Positions 1-8,782 of a stretch of 64,000 bases of DNA are shown here, piece by piece; within the stretch, counting starts at the first letter, position 1; each line of letters begins with the position of its first letter. This stretch comes from CAVVIO01 sp963748095 (lineage in GTDB: Bacteria > Bacteroidota > Bacteroidia > Bacteroidales > UBA10428). Position numbers and translations under genes: made by a program. The notes under the pieces are model-generated. The model had not been told where the DNA came from, searched no databases, and was given only the letters and a program-made list of their open reading frames with translations. The stretch spans positions 124,001 through 188,000 of the forward strand of contig CAVVIO010000001.1 in the NCBI GenBank assembly GCA_963748095.1. The letters run 5' to 3'.

Positions 1-940
1 TTGATACGGGACCCGGTTTACCATCTTTACAATATTCAAAAGTCTTATTATTAATATTGTCTACAATTTTTTTAACGGGTGTAATTACAGCCGCAGTGCC
101 ACAAGCGCCAACTTCATCGAATTCTGCAAGTTCTTCAAATGGTATTTTTCTTATTTCCACATCCATCCCTGCTTCTTTAGCAAGGGTAATAAGACTTTTA
201 TTTGTTATGGATGGCAATATCGATTTTGATTCGGGTGTGATGTATTTATTTCCCTTTATTGCAAAAAAGTTCGCAGGGCCACATTCATCAATATATTTTT
301 TTTCTTTTGGGTCGAGATACAAAACAGCAGCATACCCTTTTTCATGCGCCTGTTGCGTGGGAACTAAACTGGCGGCATAATTACCTCCTACTTTAAACGA
401 ACCTGTTCCCAAGGGCGCTGCCCGATCAAAGTTATAGCAAACCTGAAGGTCAACCGGTTTGAAACCTTCTTTAAAATAAGGGCCTACCGGTGTAACGAAA
501 ATCATAAAAAGATATTCCTTTGCCGGTTTAACACCGACTTCTGCACCTGTACCAATTAAGAGTGGACGGATATATAAAGAGGCTCCTGATCCATACGGGG
601 GTACACTTTTTTTATTTAATTGTACTACTTTCTTCACTGCAGTCATAAACATTTCGATTGGAACTTCAGCCATCATAATTCCTTTAGCTGTAGACAACAT
701 GCGCTTGGCGTTTTCTTCCATCCTAAAAATACGAATTTTCCCATCTTTCCCTAAAAAAGCTTTTAATCCCTCAAAAGCTTCCTGTCCATAATGAAGACAT
801 GTGGCAGCCATATGAATATTGATCGTCTCGGAAGAAGAAACCTCCAATTCTCCCCATTTCCCATTTCTGAAATAACACCTTACATTGTAGTCTGTTTTCT
901 GATATGCAAAGGGTAATTTACTCCAATCTAAATTTTCCAT
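1..940 (-). CDS. ilvE: Branched-chain amino acid aminotransferase, 3' end cut by the window
   Basis: A reading frame on the minus strand begins at the ATG at 940 (MENLDWSKLPFAYQ) and stays open to the window edge, about 313 codons. It reads as a fold-type IV PLP aminotransferase of the BCAT family. Visible marks are LHYGQEAFEGLKAF near residue 50, a long YGSGASLYIRPLLIGTG segment, GTGSFKVGGNYAASL with the PLP lysine region, and FDEVGACGTAAVITPV near the cut end. It would reversibly transaminate Leu/Ile/Val with 2-oxoglutarate in the cytoplasm. BCATs are usually about 340-360 aa, so only some 30-45 residues are missing. The family call is firm; the C-terminus cannot be judged. Confidence 0.93.
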   Translation of the reverse strand, partial: MENLDWSKLPFAYQKTDYNVRCYFRNGKWGELEVSSSETINIHMAATCLHYGQEAFEGLKAFLGKDGKIRIFRMEENAKRMLSTAKGIMMAEVPIEMFMTAVKKVVQLNKKSVPPYGSGASLYIRPLLIGTGAEVGVKPAKEYLFMIFVTPVGPYFKEGFKPVDLQVCYNFDRAAPLGTGSFKVGGNYAASLVPTQQAHEKGYAAVLYLDPKEKKYIDECGPANFFAIKGNKYITPESKSILPSITNKSLITLAKEAGMDVEIRKIPFEELAEFDEVGACGTAAVITPVKKIVDNINNKTFEYCKDGKPGPVS

Positions 941-1233
941 ACTTTTTAGTTTAAAACATTATTTTTCAATGACCCAAAATTAACCATTTAAAATATTATA
1001 ACAATTTCAATCATTTCGTAATATTGAAAAAATATTTTGATAAAAGACCCTCAGGACGACATGAATAATGTCACTATTTTAATACTTTTAGATATATTTG
1101 AACGTTTTTTGTACAACAAATTTAAATCAAAAGAATCACTGAATATTTAAATTGCTGATAATTAGTTAAAAGATTATTTGGAGTATTTAAAATATAATCG
1201 TTAATTTATGTCTTTAATCAAAGATTTTTGCCC

Positions 1234-2070
1234 ATGGAACAAGAAAAAAAATTGATATTGGTTACTTGGGATTTCACAGAAAAATCTGAATTTGCCCTTG
1301 AACACGCAATTAATATTGCGAATGCCCTGTCATACGAAATCGGACTTATTCACATTGTGAAAAAAGAATCCGATATTTCAGGAATTGAAAAAGACCTGGA
1401 AAAAATCATGGAAACCAAATTCAGTCATATTTCTCCGAAACCAAAGTTTTTCATGCGTGAAGGTTCTATATTCCATACAATAAGTGATGTTGCTTCTGAT
1501 ATTAACGCCCGTATGGTTATAATGGGAACTCATGGCATTAAAGGAATGCAAAAATTATTAGGTAGCTGGGCGCTAAAAGTAATTGCCAGTTCAAAAGTAC
1601 CTTTTATTGTAGTACAGGCCCCACCTATTGGTAAAACCTATAAAAATATTATTATCCCTGTTAATTACCGTAGGGAACACAAAGAAAGTATAAACTGGGT
1701 TTACTTTTTTTCAAAAGCATTCCATTCTCATTTTCATGTTTTTACAGCCAAGCATACTGATCCGAATTTTGTTAAAGGACTGGAATCAAACATCATTTTT
1801 ATTAATAAATATTTTAAAAGCAAAGGTATTGCCTTCGATACTTATGCAGCTCCCGGAGAAGATGACTTTGCAAAGGAAGTAATCGACTTTTCAAAGGAGA
1901 AAGATGCAGATGCCATCCTGCTGATGACAACAAAAGATATTGGTTTTGCTGATTATGTATTGGGGGCTAGCGAACAGTATATCATTGCAAACAGTGAAAA
2001 AATTCCGGTTATTGCCATTAATCCCAGACCAGCAAAAATAGGTGGCGGATTCAGACCTTCGGGCGGATAA
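1234..2070 (+). CDS. Tandem-domain universal stress protein (UspA family)
   Basis: A 278-aa cytoplasmic protein made of two Usp folds (about residues 1-135 and 140-270). The first has the ATP-binding signature GxxGx9GS, seen as GTHGIKGMQKLLGSW; the second (VLGASEQYIIAN) is degenerate. The ATG at 1234 is preferred over a TTG two codons upstream because the family starts with a short polar leader followed by the first beta strand (KLILVTWDFTEKSE). A TATATTTG match to the Bacteroidota -7 box lies at 1093-1100, which would give a long leader. A strong terminator follows, so the gene looks monocistronic. The role is probably in stress adaptation; no ligand or partner can be assigned from the sequence. 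Confidence 0.88.
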   Translation: MEQEKKLILVTWDFTEKSEFALEHAINIANALSYEIGLIHIVKKESDISGIEKDLEKIMETKFSHISPKPKFFMREGSIFHTISDVASDINARMVIMGTHGIKGMQKLLGSWALKVIASSKVPFIVVQAPPIGKTYKNIIIPVNYRREHKESINWVYFFSKAFHSHFHVFTAKHTDPNFVKGLESNIIFINKYFKSKGIAFDTYAAPGEDDFAKEVIDFSKEKDADAILLMTTKDIGFADYVLGASEQYIIANSEKIPVIAINPRPAKIGGGFRPSGG

Positions 2071-2096
2071 AAATTTATGCCCCTTTTAAAATGAAC

Positions 2097-2125
2097 AAAA
2101 ACAAGGAATAATTCCTTGTTTTTTT
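2097..2125 (+). terminator. Intrinsic terminator after the universal stress gene
   Basis: Eight-base stem ACAAGGAA / TTCCTTGT with a TAA loop, preceded by A residues and followed by an uninterrupted T run. It sits 27 bases after the Usp stop codon and just before rdgB. Confidence 0.85.
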
Positions 2126-2138
2126 ATTTATTGTGCTT

Positions 2139-2720
2139 ATGAAATTAGTTTTTGCAACAAATAACCAATACAAATTTCAGGAAATAAACAAGGCCCTTGA
2201 GAATAAAATCACTTTGTTGAATTTAAAAGATTTGGATTTTCATGATGAAATTCCTGAAACTCATGAAACAATTGAGGAAAATGCCAGGGAAAAAGCCCTG
2301 TATATTTACAATCGCTTCCATTTAAACTGTTTTGCTGATGATACCGGTCTTGAAATTGATGCCCTGGACGGGCGACCAGGAGTTTATTCTGCAAGATATG
2401 CCGGTGAATCCTGTAGTTTTGAGGATAATATGAAAAAGGTTCTTCACGAAATGACTGGTATTTCAATCAGAAAAGCAAAATTCCGAACAGTAATTGCTCT
2501 TGTTGAAGAGGGTAATATCCGCTATTTTGAAGGAATTATACATGGTAAAATTCTTGAATCACCTATAGGCCACGAAGGTTTCGGTTATGATCCTGTTTTT
2601 CAACCTGAAGGGTATAATAAAACATTTGCTGAAATGACTCTTCATGAAAAAAATAAAATTTCGCACAGAGCCATTGCAATAAATAAGCTTATTGATTACC
2701 TGAATAATAAGAAACAGTAA
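2139..2720 (+). CDS. rdgB: XTP/dITP diphosphatase (RdgB/HAM1, non-canonical purine NTP pyrophosphatase)
   Basis: A 193-aa protein of normal family length. It opens with MKLVFATNNQYKFQEI, the substrate-binding loop T/S-x-N-x-x-K, and contains FADDTGLEIDALDGRPGVYSARYAG, which holds the catalytic Asp and metal site. The late motifs GFGYDPVF and SHRAIAI are both present. It hydrolyses ITP, XTP and dITP to the monophosphates and keeps deaminated purines out of DNA and RNA. The ATG at 2139 is chosen over a GTG two codons upstream since MKLVFATNN is the standard N-terminus. It follows a terminator and is probably transcribed on its own. Confidence 0.95.
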   Translation: MKLVFATNNQYKFQEINKALENKITLLNLKDLDFHDEIPETHETIEENAREKALYIYNRFHLNCFADDTGLEIDALDGRPGVYSARYAGESCSFEDNMKKVLHEMTGISIRKAKFRTVIALVEEGNIRYFEGIIHGKILESPIGHEGFGYDPVFQPEGYNKTFAEMTLHEKNKISHRAIAINKLIDYLNNKKQ

Positions 2721-2832
2721 ACTATTTATATTAACTTAATATTTTACCTGCTGGCAGTTAAATTATTATTTCATTAAAAAATAAGTTGGTATAAATTACG
2801 TATTAAAGGGAGTTTATAATAAACTAATAAAG

Positions 2833-5139
2833 ATGATTAAGCAATTCATTAGGCTAACACTTTTATTTAATAGCATACTTTCAATCTGCCTTGTTGCCAG
2901 CTCCCAAATTCCTAATGGTTCATGGCGCGATCATTTATCATATGCTGAAGCTGTTGATGTTTCTGTAGTAGGCAATAAAGTTTTTTGCGCGACAAATGGA
3001 GGCCTCTTTACAGTAGATAAAAGGGATAATACTATAGAAAAATATTCGAAAGTAAACGGTTTGTCGGATATCGAAATTTCAGCAATTAATTATTCTGAAA
3101 CAACAAAAACACTTGTTGTAGGATATGCGAATGGTAATATTGACCTTATAAGAAATGATTCTATTATTAATCTTCCTGATATCAATCTGAAAATCATGAC
3201 AGGAAGCAAACGTGTTAATAATATACTATTTATAAATAATAAGGCCTACCTGGCATGTGGATTTGGTATTGTAGTAATTAATCTTGAACGTTCAGAAGTT
3301 GGCGATACTTATTTATTTGGTACAGGAGGAGGACAAATCTATGTAAATGATCTTACTTATGATGGAAAATATATCTACGCGGCAACGAATCACGGGATCT
3401 ATAAAGCTGATATAAACAGCACTAACCTTGTTGATTATCACTATTGGTCTTTAGTTTCATCTGTTCCGGATATGTCTGCAGATTACCCATCCATTGCTTC
3501 TTTCAATAACAAGATTTTTACAATATATCATAACCCTGTTACAGCCATTGATGCAGTAATAACTTTTAACGAAGTTGGCTGGAAATCATGGGAAAACAAT
3601 GCAGAAAAAAACGATACACTTTTTAAATCCCTGAAAGTAAATAATAATCTTTTAGTTGTAACATCCACTTTAAATACCAGGTTTTATAATGCTGAAGAAC
3701 AGGAATATAACTTCATTAAATCCACGGGTCCAAATAATGGAATTATGGATACAGACAATATTTTCTGGATCGCAGACAAGTATGACGGTTTAATAAAAGT
3801 AACCCCGACTGGCAGTCGGTCCACTTATATTCCAAATGGTCCCAGATACAATGATGTTAGTGACATGGATTGTATAAACGGACGCTTGTGGGTAGCATCC
3901 GGAAAACAAACCGGTGGCAAAGGCATGTATTCTTTTATAGAAAATCAATGGAAAAATTATAATTCAGGAAACTCTGCCGAGCTCTATAAAGTGCAGAATA
4001 TATACAGAATAGCAGTGGATCCTACCAATGACCGTCATGTTTTCGGCGGTTCGTTCGGGTTTGGTCTGGTAGAGTTAGAAAACGGAACTGTTAAAAGTAC
4101 TTTTGACGAAACAAATAGTATTCTCAGAAATATTGAGGGATATCAGCATGGTTATATATGGACTTTAGGACTTAATTTCGACCAGGATGGTAATCTTTGG
4201 ATTGCTACAGATCTGGTAAAGGACCCTGTTTTTGTGATTCATCCCAATGGAGAATGGGAAAATTATCATTTTAAATATAATGGATTCAATGCCATTACAC
4301 ATACTGGTAAAATTTTGGCTGTGTCAAATGGACAAAAATGGATGTTAATGGAACGGACCGGCATCTTTGTATTTCATAAAACCCAGGATGGCCAGCTTTT
4401 GGAAAGACTAATTACGGTTAAAAATCAGAAGGGTACATTATTAGACCGGGTATACTGTCTTACGGAGGACCTGAATGGCAATGTATGGGTTGGGACAAAC
4501 AAGGGTCCTGTCGAATATTCTAATTTGTCAGATCAGGAAATATTTGAAGCATCGGATGTTATCGGTAATCAGATACTAATTCCCCGAAATGATGGTTCGG
4601 GGTTAGGCGATTTTCTGCTTGCCAATGAAAGAATTAATGACATTGCGGTTGACGGAGCTAACCAAAAATGGATAGCTACTCAAAATTCAGGTGTGTTCCT
4701 TATGTCTGAAGATGGTAAAAAGGAGATCCATAATTTCACAGTGGATAATAGTCCTTTGTTTTCGAATACAGTAGTAAGTATTGCAATTAATAATAAAACC
4801 GGAGAGGTGTTTTTCGGAACCGAAAAAGGAATTGTTTCTTATAAAGGCCAGGCAACTTCAGGAAATTCAGACTTCCAAAATGTATATGCCTTTCCGAATC
4901 CTGTACGTGAAAATTATCGTGGAGATATTACCATTACCGGCTTAATTGCAAATGCAAATGTAAAAATAACAGATGTAAGCGGTAACCTGGTATATGAGAC
5001 CACATCGTTGGGCGGACAGGCAATCTGGAATGGAGAAAATTTTAATGGGGAAAGAGTGGGCACCGGTGTGTATCTGGTTTTCTGTACCAACGATGATGGC
5101 AGTAAAACATATGTGACCAAACTGCTTTTTATACATTAA
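2833..5139 (+). CDS. porZ: PorZ-like type IX secretion protein: beta-propellers with C-terminal sorting domain
   Basis: A 768-aa secreted protein with an N-terminal signal peptide (LLFNSILSICLVASSQ, cleavage near residue 25). The mature N-terminus contains GSWRDHLSYAEAVDV, the recognisable start of PorZ. Two seven-bladed propellers made of two-component-regulator-type repeats follow (WIATDL, WVGTNKGP, WIATQNSGVF). The last ~80 residues form a Por-secretion type A sorting domain: VYAFPNPVRENYRGDITITGL, then TDVSGNLVYE and GVYLVFCTNDDGSKTYVTKLLF. Length matches PorZ (about 780 aa). PorZ is a cell-surface part of the type IX attachment complex, thought to present anionic LPS. Only 32 bases separate it from recO, so the two are probably co-transcribed. 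No other T9SS gene is in view. Confidence 0.8.
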   Translation: MIKQFIRLTLLFNSILSICLVASSQIPNGSWRDHLSYAEAVDVSVVGNKVFCATNGGLFTVDKRDNTIEKYSKVNGLSDIEISAINYSETTKTLVVGYANGNIDLIRNDSIINLPDINLKIMTGSKRVNNILFINNKAYLACGFGIVVINLERSEVGDTYLFGTGGGQIYVNDLTYDGKYIYAATNHGIYKADINSTNLVDYHYWSLVSSVPDMSADYPSIASFNNKIFTIYHNPVTAIDAVITFNEVGWKSWENNAEKNDTLFKSLKVNNNLLVVTSTLNTRFYNAEEQEYNFIKSTGPNNGIMDTDNIFWIADKYDGLIKVTPTGSRSTYIPNGPRYNDVSDMDCINGRLWVASGKQTGGKGMYSFIENQWKNYNSGNSAELYKVQNIYRIAVDPTNDRHVFGGSFGFGLVELENGTVKSTFDETNSILRNIEGYQHGYIWTLGLNFDQDGNLWIATDLVKDPVFVIHPNGEWENYHFKYNGFNAITHTGKILAVSNGQKWMLMERTGIFVFHKTQDGQLLERLITVKNQKGTLLDRVYCLTEDLNGNVWVGTNKGPVEYSNLSDQEIFEASDVIGNQILIPRNDGSGLGDFLLANERINDIAVDGANQKWIATQNSGVFLMSEDGKKEIHNFTVDNSPLFSNTVVSIAINNKTGEVFFGTEKGIVSYKGQATSGNSDFQNVYAFPNPVRENYRGDITITGLIANANVKITDVSGNLVYETTSLGGQAIWNGENFNGERVGTGVYLVFCTNDDGSKTYVTKLLFIH

Positions 5140-5171
5140 TCTGTAAAACTATTTTTTTCAGATAAATTTAT

Positions 5172-5843
5172 ATGCTGCATAAGACTAACGGAATTGTATT
5201 GCATCATATCAACTATGGTGACACAAGTATCATAGCATATATTTATACCGATTTATTTGGCCGTCAAGCATTTATTGTAAACGGCGTGCGGAACAGAAAA
5301 TCGAAAGTAAAACTTAATTTATTTCAGCCCCTTTCGATTGTTGAATTAAATATCTATTTTAAAGAAAACCGGGAGATACAGCGTATAAAAGACATCCGTT
5401 TTCTCATGCCCCAATATGAAATTCCTTCTCAGATCGTTAAAAGTTCCATTGCCTTATTTATCGCTGAAATTTTATACAAAACACTTCGGGAGGAAGAACA
5501 GAATAAACCGTTGTTCGATTTTCTTTTACACGCCATTCAACTTTTGGATAGTACAGGGGAAGGGGTAAATAATTTTCACCTGATTTTTTTAGTTCAGCTT
5601 TCTAAATTCCTTGGGATTTTCCCTGACGAAACTTTTATATACAGCTATGGCTCAAATGAATCGGAACGTCGTGTTTTACATGAATTGATAAACAGCTCTC
5701 TTCAGTCTTTAGACAAATTCAAAATAAACAACTCTATCCGCAATAGTTTACTTACCAAACTTTTAGATCATTTTCAACTGCATTTGGAAGGTATGGGCCA
5801 GATTAATTCTTTTCTTATTTTAAAAGAAATATTTAACAGTTGA
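5172..5843 (+). CDS. recO: DNA repair protein RecO
   Basis: A 223-aa cytoplasmic protein. The first ~80 residues are the RecO OB fold (TNGIVLHHINYGDTSIIAYIYT ... GRQAFIVNGVRNRKSK), and the rest is the helical C-terminal domain with YKTLREEEQN and the LLxF/HLIFLVQLSKFLGIFP segments. Length is normal for Bacteroidota RecO, which often lacks the C4 zinc site seen in other phyla; I see none here. It anneals ssDNA and loads RecA in the RecFOR gap-repair pathway. It lies directly downstream of porZ, an arrangement I recall from other members of the phylum. Confidence 0.93.
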   Translation: MLHKTNGIVLHHINYGDTSIIAYIYTDLFGRQAFIVNGVRNRKSKVKLNLFQPLSIVELNIYFKENREIQRIKDIRFLMPQYEIPSQIVKSSIALFIAEILYKTLREEEQNKPLFDFLLHAIQLLDSTGEGVNNFHLIFLVQLSKFLGIFPDETFIYSYGSNESERRVLHELINSSLQSLDKFKINNSIRNSLLTKLLDHFQLHLEGMGQINSFLILKEIFNS

Positions 5844-6323
5844 CCAACTTAATATACTTTTTCAATTACAGGAATTATTTTTTATAGAATATACAATATC
5901 ATCTGTGTTTTTTTAAACTGTTATGGACAGTTATTATTAATCAATAGAAAATTAATTGATTGCCTATTAATTCAAATGCTACGGGGAAAAAACAAAATGA
6001 AATTTTTTATCCTTCGGATATATATATTTAACCCGTTTTTAAATCATTGGAGAACATGTAAGCCCGTTTAAAGACATTGTACATTAATTAAAGGATAATA
6101 CGTCTCTGTCGTTTAGTTAAGCCTGTAAGGTACAAGTCATTTTATATAATTCCATAAGTAAATCAAAGGCGAAGACAAAGAAAATATTTGCAAATTTAAA
6201 TCATTCTCAATGTCAGATTTTTATGTATTGAAATCCACTTTTGCCCTAATTATTGCATTGAATTTAAATATCCTGAAAAACTTAAAATCTCTAGTAGATT
6301 ATGATTGTGATAGAATTACATTC
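5844..6323. other. Convergent intergenic gap, 480 bp, no gene recognised
   Basis: AT-rich spacer between the stop of recO and the stop of the leftward transporter gene. A short open frame starting at 6210 has no protein-like composition and runs into the transporter in antisense. I see no strong terminator, RNA gene or repeat here. Confidence 0.5.
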
Positions 6324-7910
6324 CTATATTTTACTCATTATCTGCACACAAATAATAAGAAATACCATTGCAATGGGATAAACGGTAGCATAGGCAACCT
6401 GTGCTGCATTGGAACGACTGTATGAATCGGCAGCAGCAAGCCCCGGAGTGCTGGTCATACTTCCGGCCAGGGTTCCCAGTAAAACCAGCATGTTCATCTT
6501 TAAAAAATAATGGGCGATGATAGCTGTTACAAACATAGGGATAATAGTTATAGCTGCCCCTACCAGGAATAATTCGAAACCATAGTTATGGAAAATATCG
6601 GCAATATGTGCACCGGCATTGGTGCCAACAGCTGCCAGGAAAAAAATCAACCCCAATTGTCGAAGCAATAAATTAGCAGTGCCTGACATGGTCCATATTA
6701 ACGGCCCGGTTTTACCAAGATTTCCCAGAATAAGAGCTACAATAAGCACTCCCCCGGTAAGTCCGGGACTAATAGATAAGGTACTTGAAAAATCTATTTT
6801 TATTTTACCTACCAGTATCCCCAATATTATACCGGCAGCAAGCGGAAGAAAATCGGTATCTGAAAGACGTTTATCATCATTACCCAGTAGTTTTACCACT
6901 TGCTTCATAACTTCTTTACCTCCGGCAACTGTAAGTTTATCTGCAAACTTTATATGTAATCCGGGAGTTGGAGATATCATTATACCGCTTCGTGTAACAC
7001 GCGTGATAGTGACATTATAATTTGATAATAAATTTAACTGCCGGATAGTTTTATTCACCACTTTTTTGTTGGTTACCAGCACAGAAATTACCTCATAATC
7101 TTTACTCAAAGGCATCGTTTTTTCAGTAGTCTTACCAATCAATAACCTGACCTTTTCAAGTGAAGCCCTGGAACCTACGGCCTTAATGAGGTCTCCTGTT
7201 TGCAATAGTGTGTCGGCAGTTGGAGCTATGGCTTCCCCTTCGTGCAAAACACGGGAGATATTAGCCCCGGTCATCGATCTAATTTTTAACGACCCGATAG
7301 TTTTACCAATAATATTTGTGTTTTCAACAATAAAATTCATGTTAACTATTTCGGGATATTCCAACAGGGTTTCTTTTTCTACTTCCTTTTCCGATTTTTG
7401 AATGTCGGAACCCAGTAATTTAGGAAATATCCTGATAAATAATATTACACCTAACACACCAAAGGGATAAGCTATTCCATAACCGATGGATGCCAGGGTA
7501 GATTTGGTCGCATCGATTGCAACGGCTAAACCGGGAGTGCTGGTGAGTGCGCCGGTAAATAAGCCTATTGCGATTTTCTTATCAATTCCTAAAGCAAAGG
7601 AAAAAGCTATGGTTGTTACAGCACCAATAACTATCAATATCAAAGTGAATATCAATAGCTGCAATCCTTTTTTCTTGAAAGATCTTATGAATCCGGGACC
7701 CGCTTGTAAGCCTACTGTGTAAATAAAAAACAGAAGGCCAATTTGCTGGAGACTGTTGGAAATCTGAACACCATAGTGGCCAAATAAAAGAGCAACAAAA
7801 ATTATAGCCGAAACATCCAGAGATATATCTTTAATTTTTATCCTTCCTATCAAAAACCCAATGGTGATAATAACGAAAAGAGCAAAGTATTCGGAATGTA
7901 AAAGATTCAT
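6324..7910 (-). CDS. AspT/YidE/YbjL-type duplicated-domain transporter with two TrkA-C domains
   Basis: A 528-aa inner-membrane protein with about 10-11 predicted helices in two homologous halves. Each half carries the AspT/YidE/YbjL signature: GALTSTPGLAVAIDATKS near residue 130 and GSMTSTPGLAAADSYSRS near residue 480. Between them, about residues 190-360, lie two RCK/TrkA-C-like regulatory domains (ANISRVLHEGEAIAPTADTLLQTGD and VTITRVTRSGIMISPTPG). Family members include the aspartate:alanine antiporter, but most Bacteroidota homologues have no proven substrate, so I assign no substrate. The start ATG at 7910 gives a hydrophobic first helix. It is convergent to recO and not obviously in an operon. 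Confidence 0.88.
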   Translation of the reverse strand: MNLLHSEYFALFVIITIGFLIGRIKIKDISLDVSAIIFVALLFGHYGVQISNSLQQIGLLFFIYTVGLQAGPGFIRSFKKKGLQLLIFTLILIVIGAVTTIAFSFALGIDKKIAIGLFTGALTSTPGLAVAIDATKSTLASIGYGIAYPFGVLGVILFIRIFPKLLGSDIQKSEKEVEKETLLEYPEIVNMNFIVENTNIIGKTIGSLKIRSMTGANISRVLHEGEAIAPTADTLLQTGDLIKAVGSRASLEKVRLLIGKTTEKTMPLSKDYEVISVLVTNKKVVNKTIRQLNLLSNYNVTITRVTRSGIMISPTPGLHIKFADKLTVAGGKEVMKQVVKLLGNDDKRLSDTDFLPLAAGIILGILVGKIKIDFSSTLSISPGLTGGVLIVALILGNLGKTGPLIWTMSGTANLLLRQLGLIFFLAAVGTNAGAHIADIFHNYGFELFLVGAAITIIPMFVTAIIAHYFLKMNMLVLLGTLAGSMTSTPGLAAADSYSRSNAAQVAYATVYPIAMVFLIICVQIMSKI

Positions 7911-8026
7911 CTATTTTTGTTTTGAAGCAAATTTAGAAAGAAATCTCATCTTCCAAAGTTATTAAACTGTACAAAATAGATTCTTTTTAACTTTCATTAA
8001 AAACAGGAATAATCAGTCCATTTAAT

Positions 8027-8263
8027 TCAGAAATCATCGCCCATCTTAAGCCTGTAGCGGTTGGCGCTTCTTTCAAATTTTTCTATTTCCATTGCAGTTC
8101 GCCAGTCTAATTTCGAATCATATCTTGCAATTAACTCATTTTTACAGGAAGTGCATATAATATCTATAGCCTCATTTTTTCGACAACGTCTGCAATACTT
8201 AGTCTCTTTGTTCTCCCTGGAACTTTTCATGAATAAATGAGAGTTTGTTATTATATCCTGCAT
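8027..8263 (-). CDS. Small putative zinc-ribbon protein, unrecognised
   Basis: A 78-aa, charged, soluble protein. Two CxxC pairs, CRRC (residues 23-26) and CTSC (36-39), are spaced like a rubredoxin or zinc-ribbon knuckle and probably bind Zn. The C-terminal half (LDWRTAMEIEKFERSANRYRLKMGDDF) looks helical. A second ATG eleven codons in (MKSSREN) is also possible. It is divergent from siaC with 112 bases between the starts. I do not recognise the family and assign no function; the cysteine spacing and coding-like composition argue that it is a real gene. Confidence 0.6.
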   Translation of the reverse strand: MQDIITNSHLFMKSSRENKETKYCRRCRKNEAIDIICTSCKNELIARYDSKLDWRTAMEIEKFERSANRYRLKMGDDF

Positions 8264-8375
8264 ACGAAAATCAGGGTTTTAGAGTTGCAACATATGTTGA
8301 TTATTCCGATGATGTATATCATTTCATCAATAGGAACAAAACGGTCAGGTTATCGTAAGACTAATAAAAATCACA

Positions 8376-8753
8376 ATGGTAGTCGTTCCCGGAACTAAAA
8401 ATACACCTCAGGTTGATTTTGAAAATAACCTGATAAATATTGAAGGCAGGCTTATTCCTACCGATTATGTGAAATTTTATAATTCATTGGATACATTTAT
8501 AGGCAATTTAAATAACAAAAAGGCTATTCCTACAACAATTAATATCAATCTGGATTTTATCAATGCTTCTTCAAAAAAATTCATGGTGGATACATTTGGT
8601 CTTTTCGAAAAAAAACATGAAAAAGGCAACAAGATGGTCATTAACTGGTATTACGAAGAAGAAGATGAAGACATGTATGATCTCGGTTTAATTTATAAAT
8701 CGATCATTAAAATACCATTCAAATTAATCGAAATTAAAAAAGGGGATCAATGA
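8376..8753 (+). CDS. siaC: SiaC-family regulatory phosphoprotein (DUF1987)
   Basis: A 125-aa cytoplasmic protein. It matches the SiaC/DUF1987 layout: TPQVDFENNLINIEGRLIPTDYVKFYN at the start, a central INLDFINASSKKFMVDTFGLFEKK in which the phosphorylated Thr/Ser region sits, and VINWYYEEEDEDMYDLG near the end. In Pseudomonas, SiaC is controlled by the SiaA phosphatase and SiaB kinase and activates a diguanylate cyclase. No SiaA, SiaB or GGDEF gene is in this window, so its partners must be elsewhere or different. Its stop codon lies inside the downstream terminator stem. Confidence 0.85.
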   Translation: MVVVPGTKNTPQVDFENNLINIEGRLIPTDYVKFYNSLDTFIGNLNNKKAIPTTININLDFINASSKKFMVDTFGLFEKKHEKGNKMVINWYYEEEDEDMYDLGLIYKSIIKIPFKLIEIKKGDQ

Positions 8754-8767
8754 TCCCCTTTTATTTT
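8738..8767 (+). terminator. Intrinsic terminator overlapping the siaC stop codon
   Basis: Stem AAGGGGATCA / TGATCCCCTT at 8740-8760, flanked by A residues on the left and TTATTTTT on the right. It may work in both directions, since leftward hemD ends at 8783. The siaC TGA is part of the right arm. Confidence 0.85.
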
Positions 8768-8782
8768 TACAAATAATTCCTT

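Noticed and set aside
57..380. Rightward 107-codon frame at the window start
   Set aside because: It is antisense to the clearly coding ilvE frame.
6210..6425. Small rightward open frame after recO
   Set aside because: It runs into the 3' end of the transporter gene in antisense, has an odd composition and no recognisable start context.
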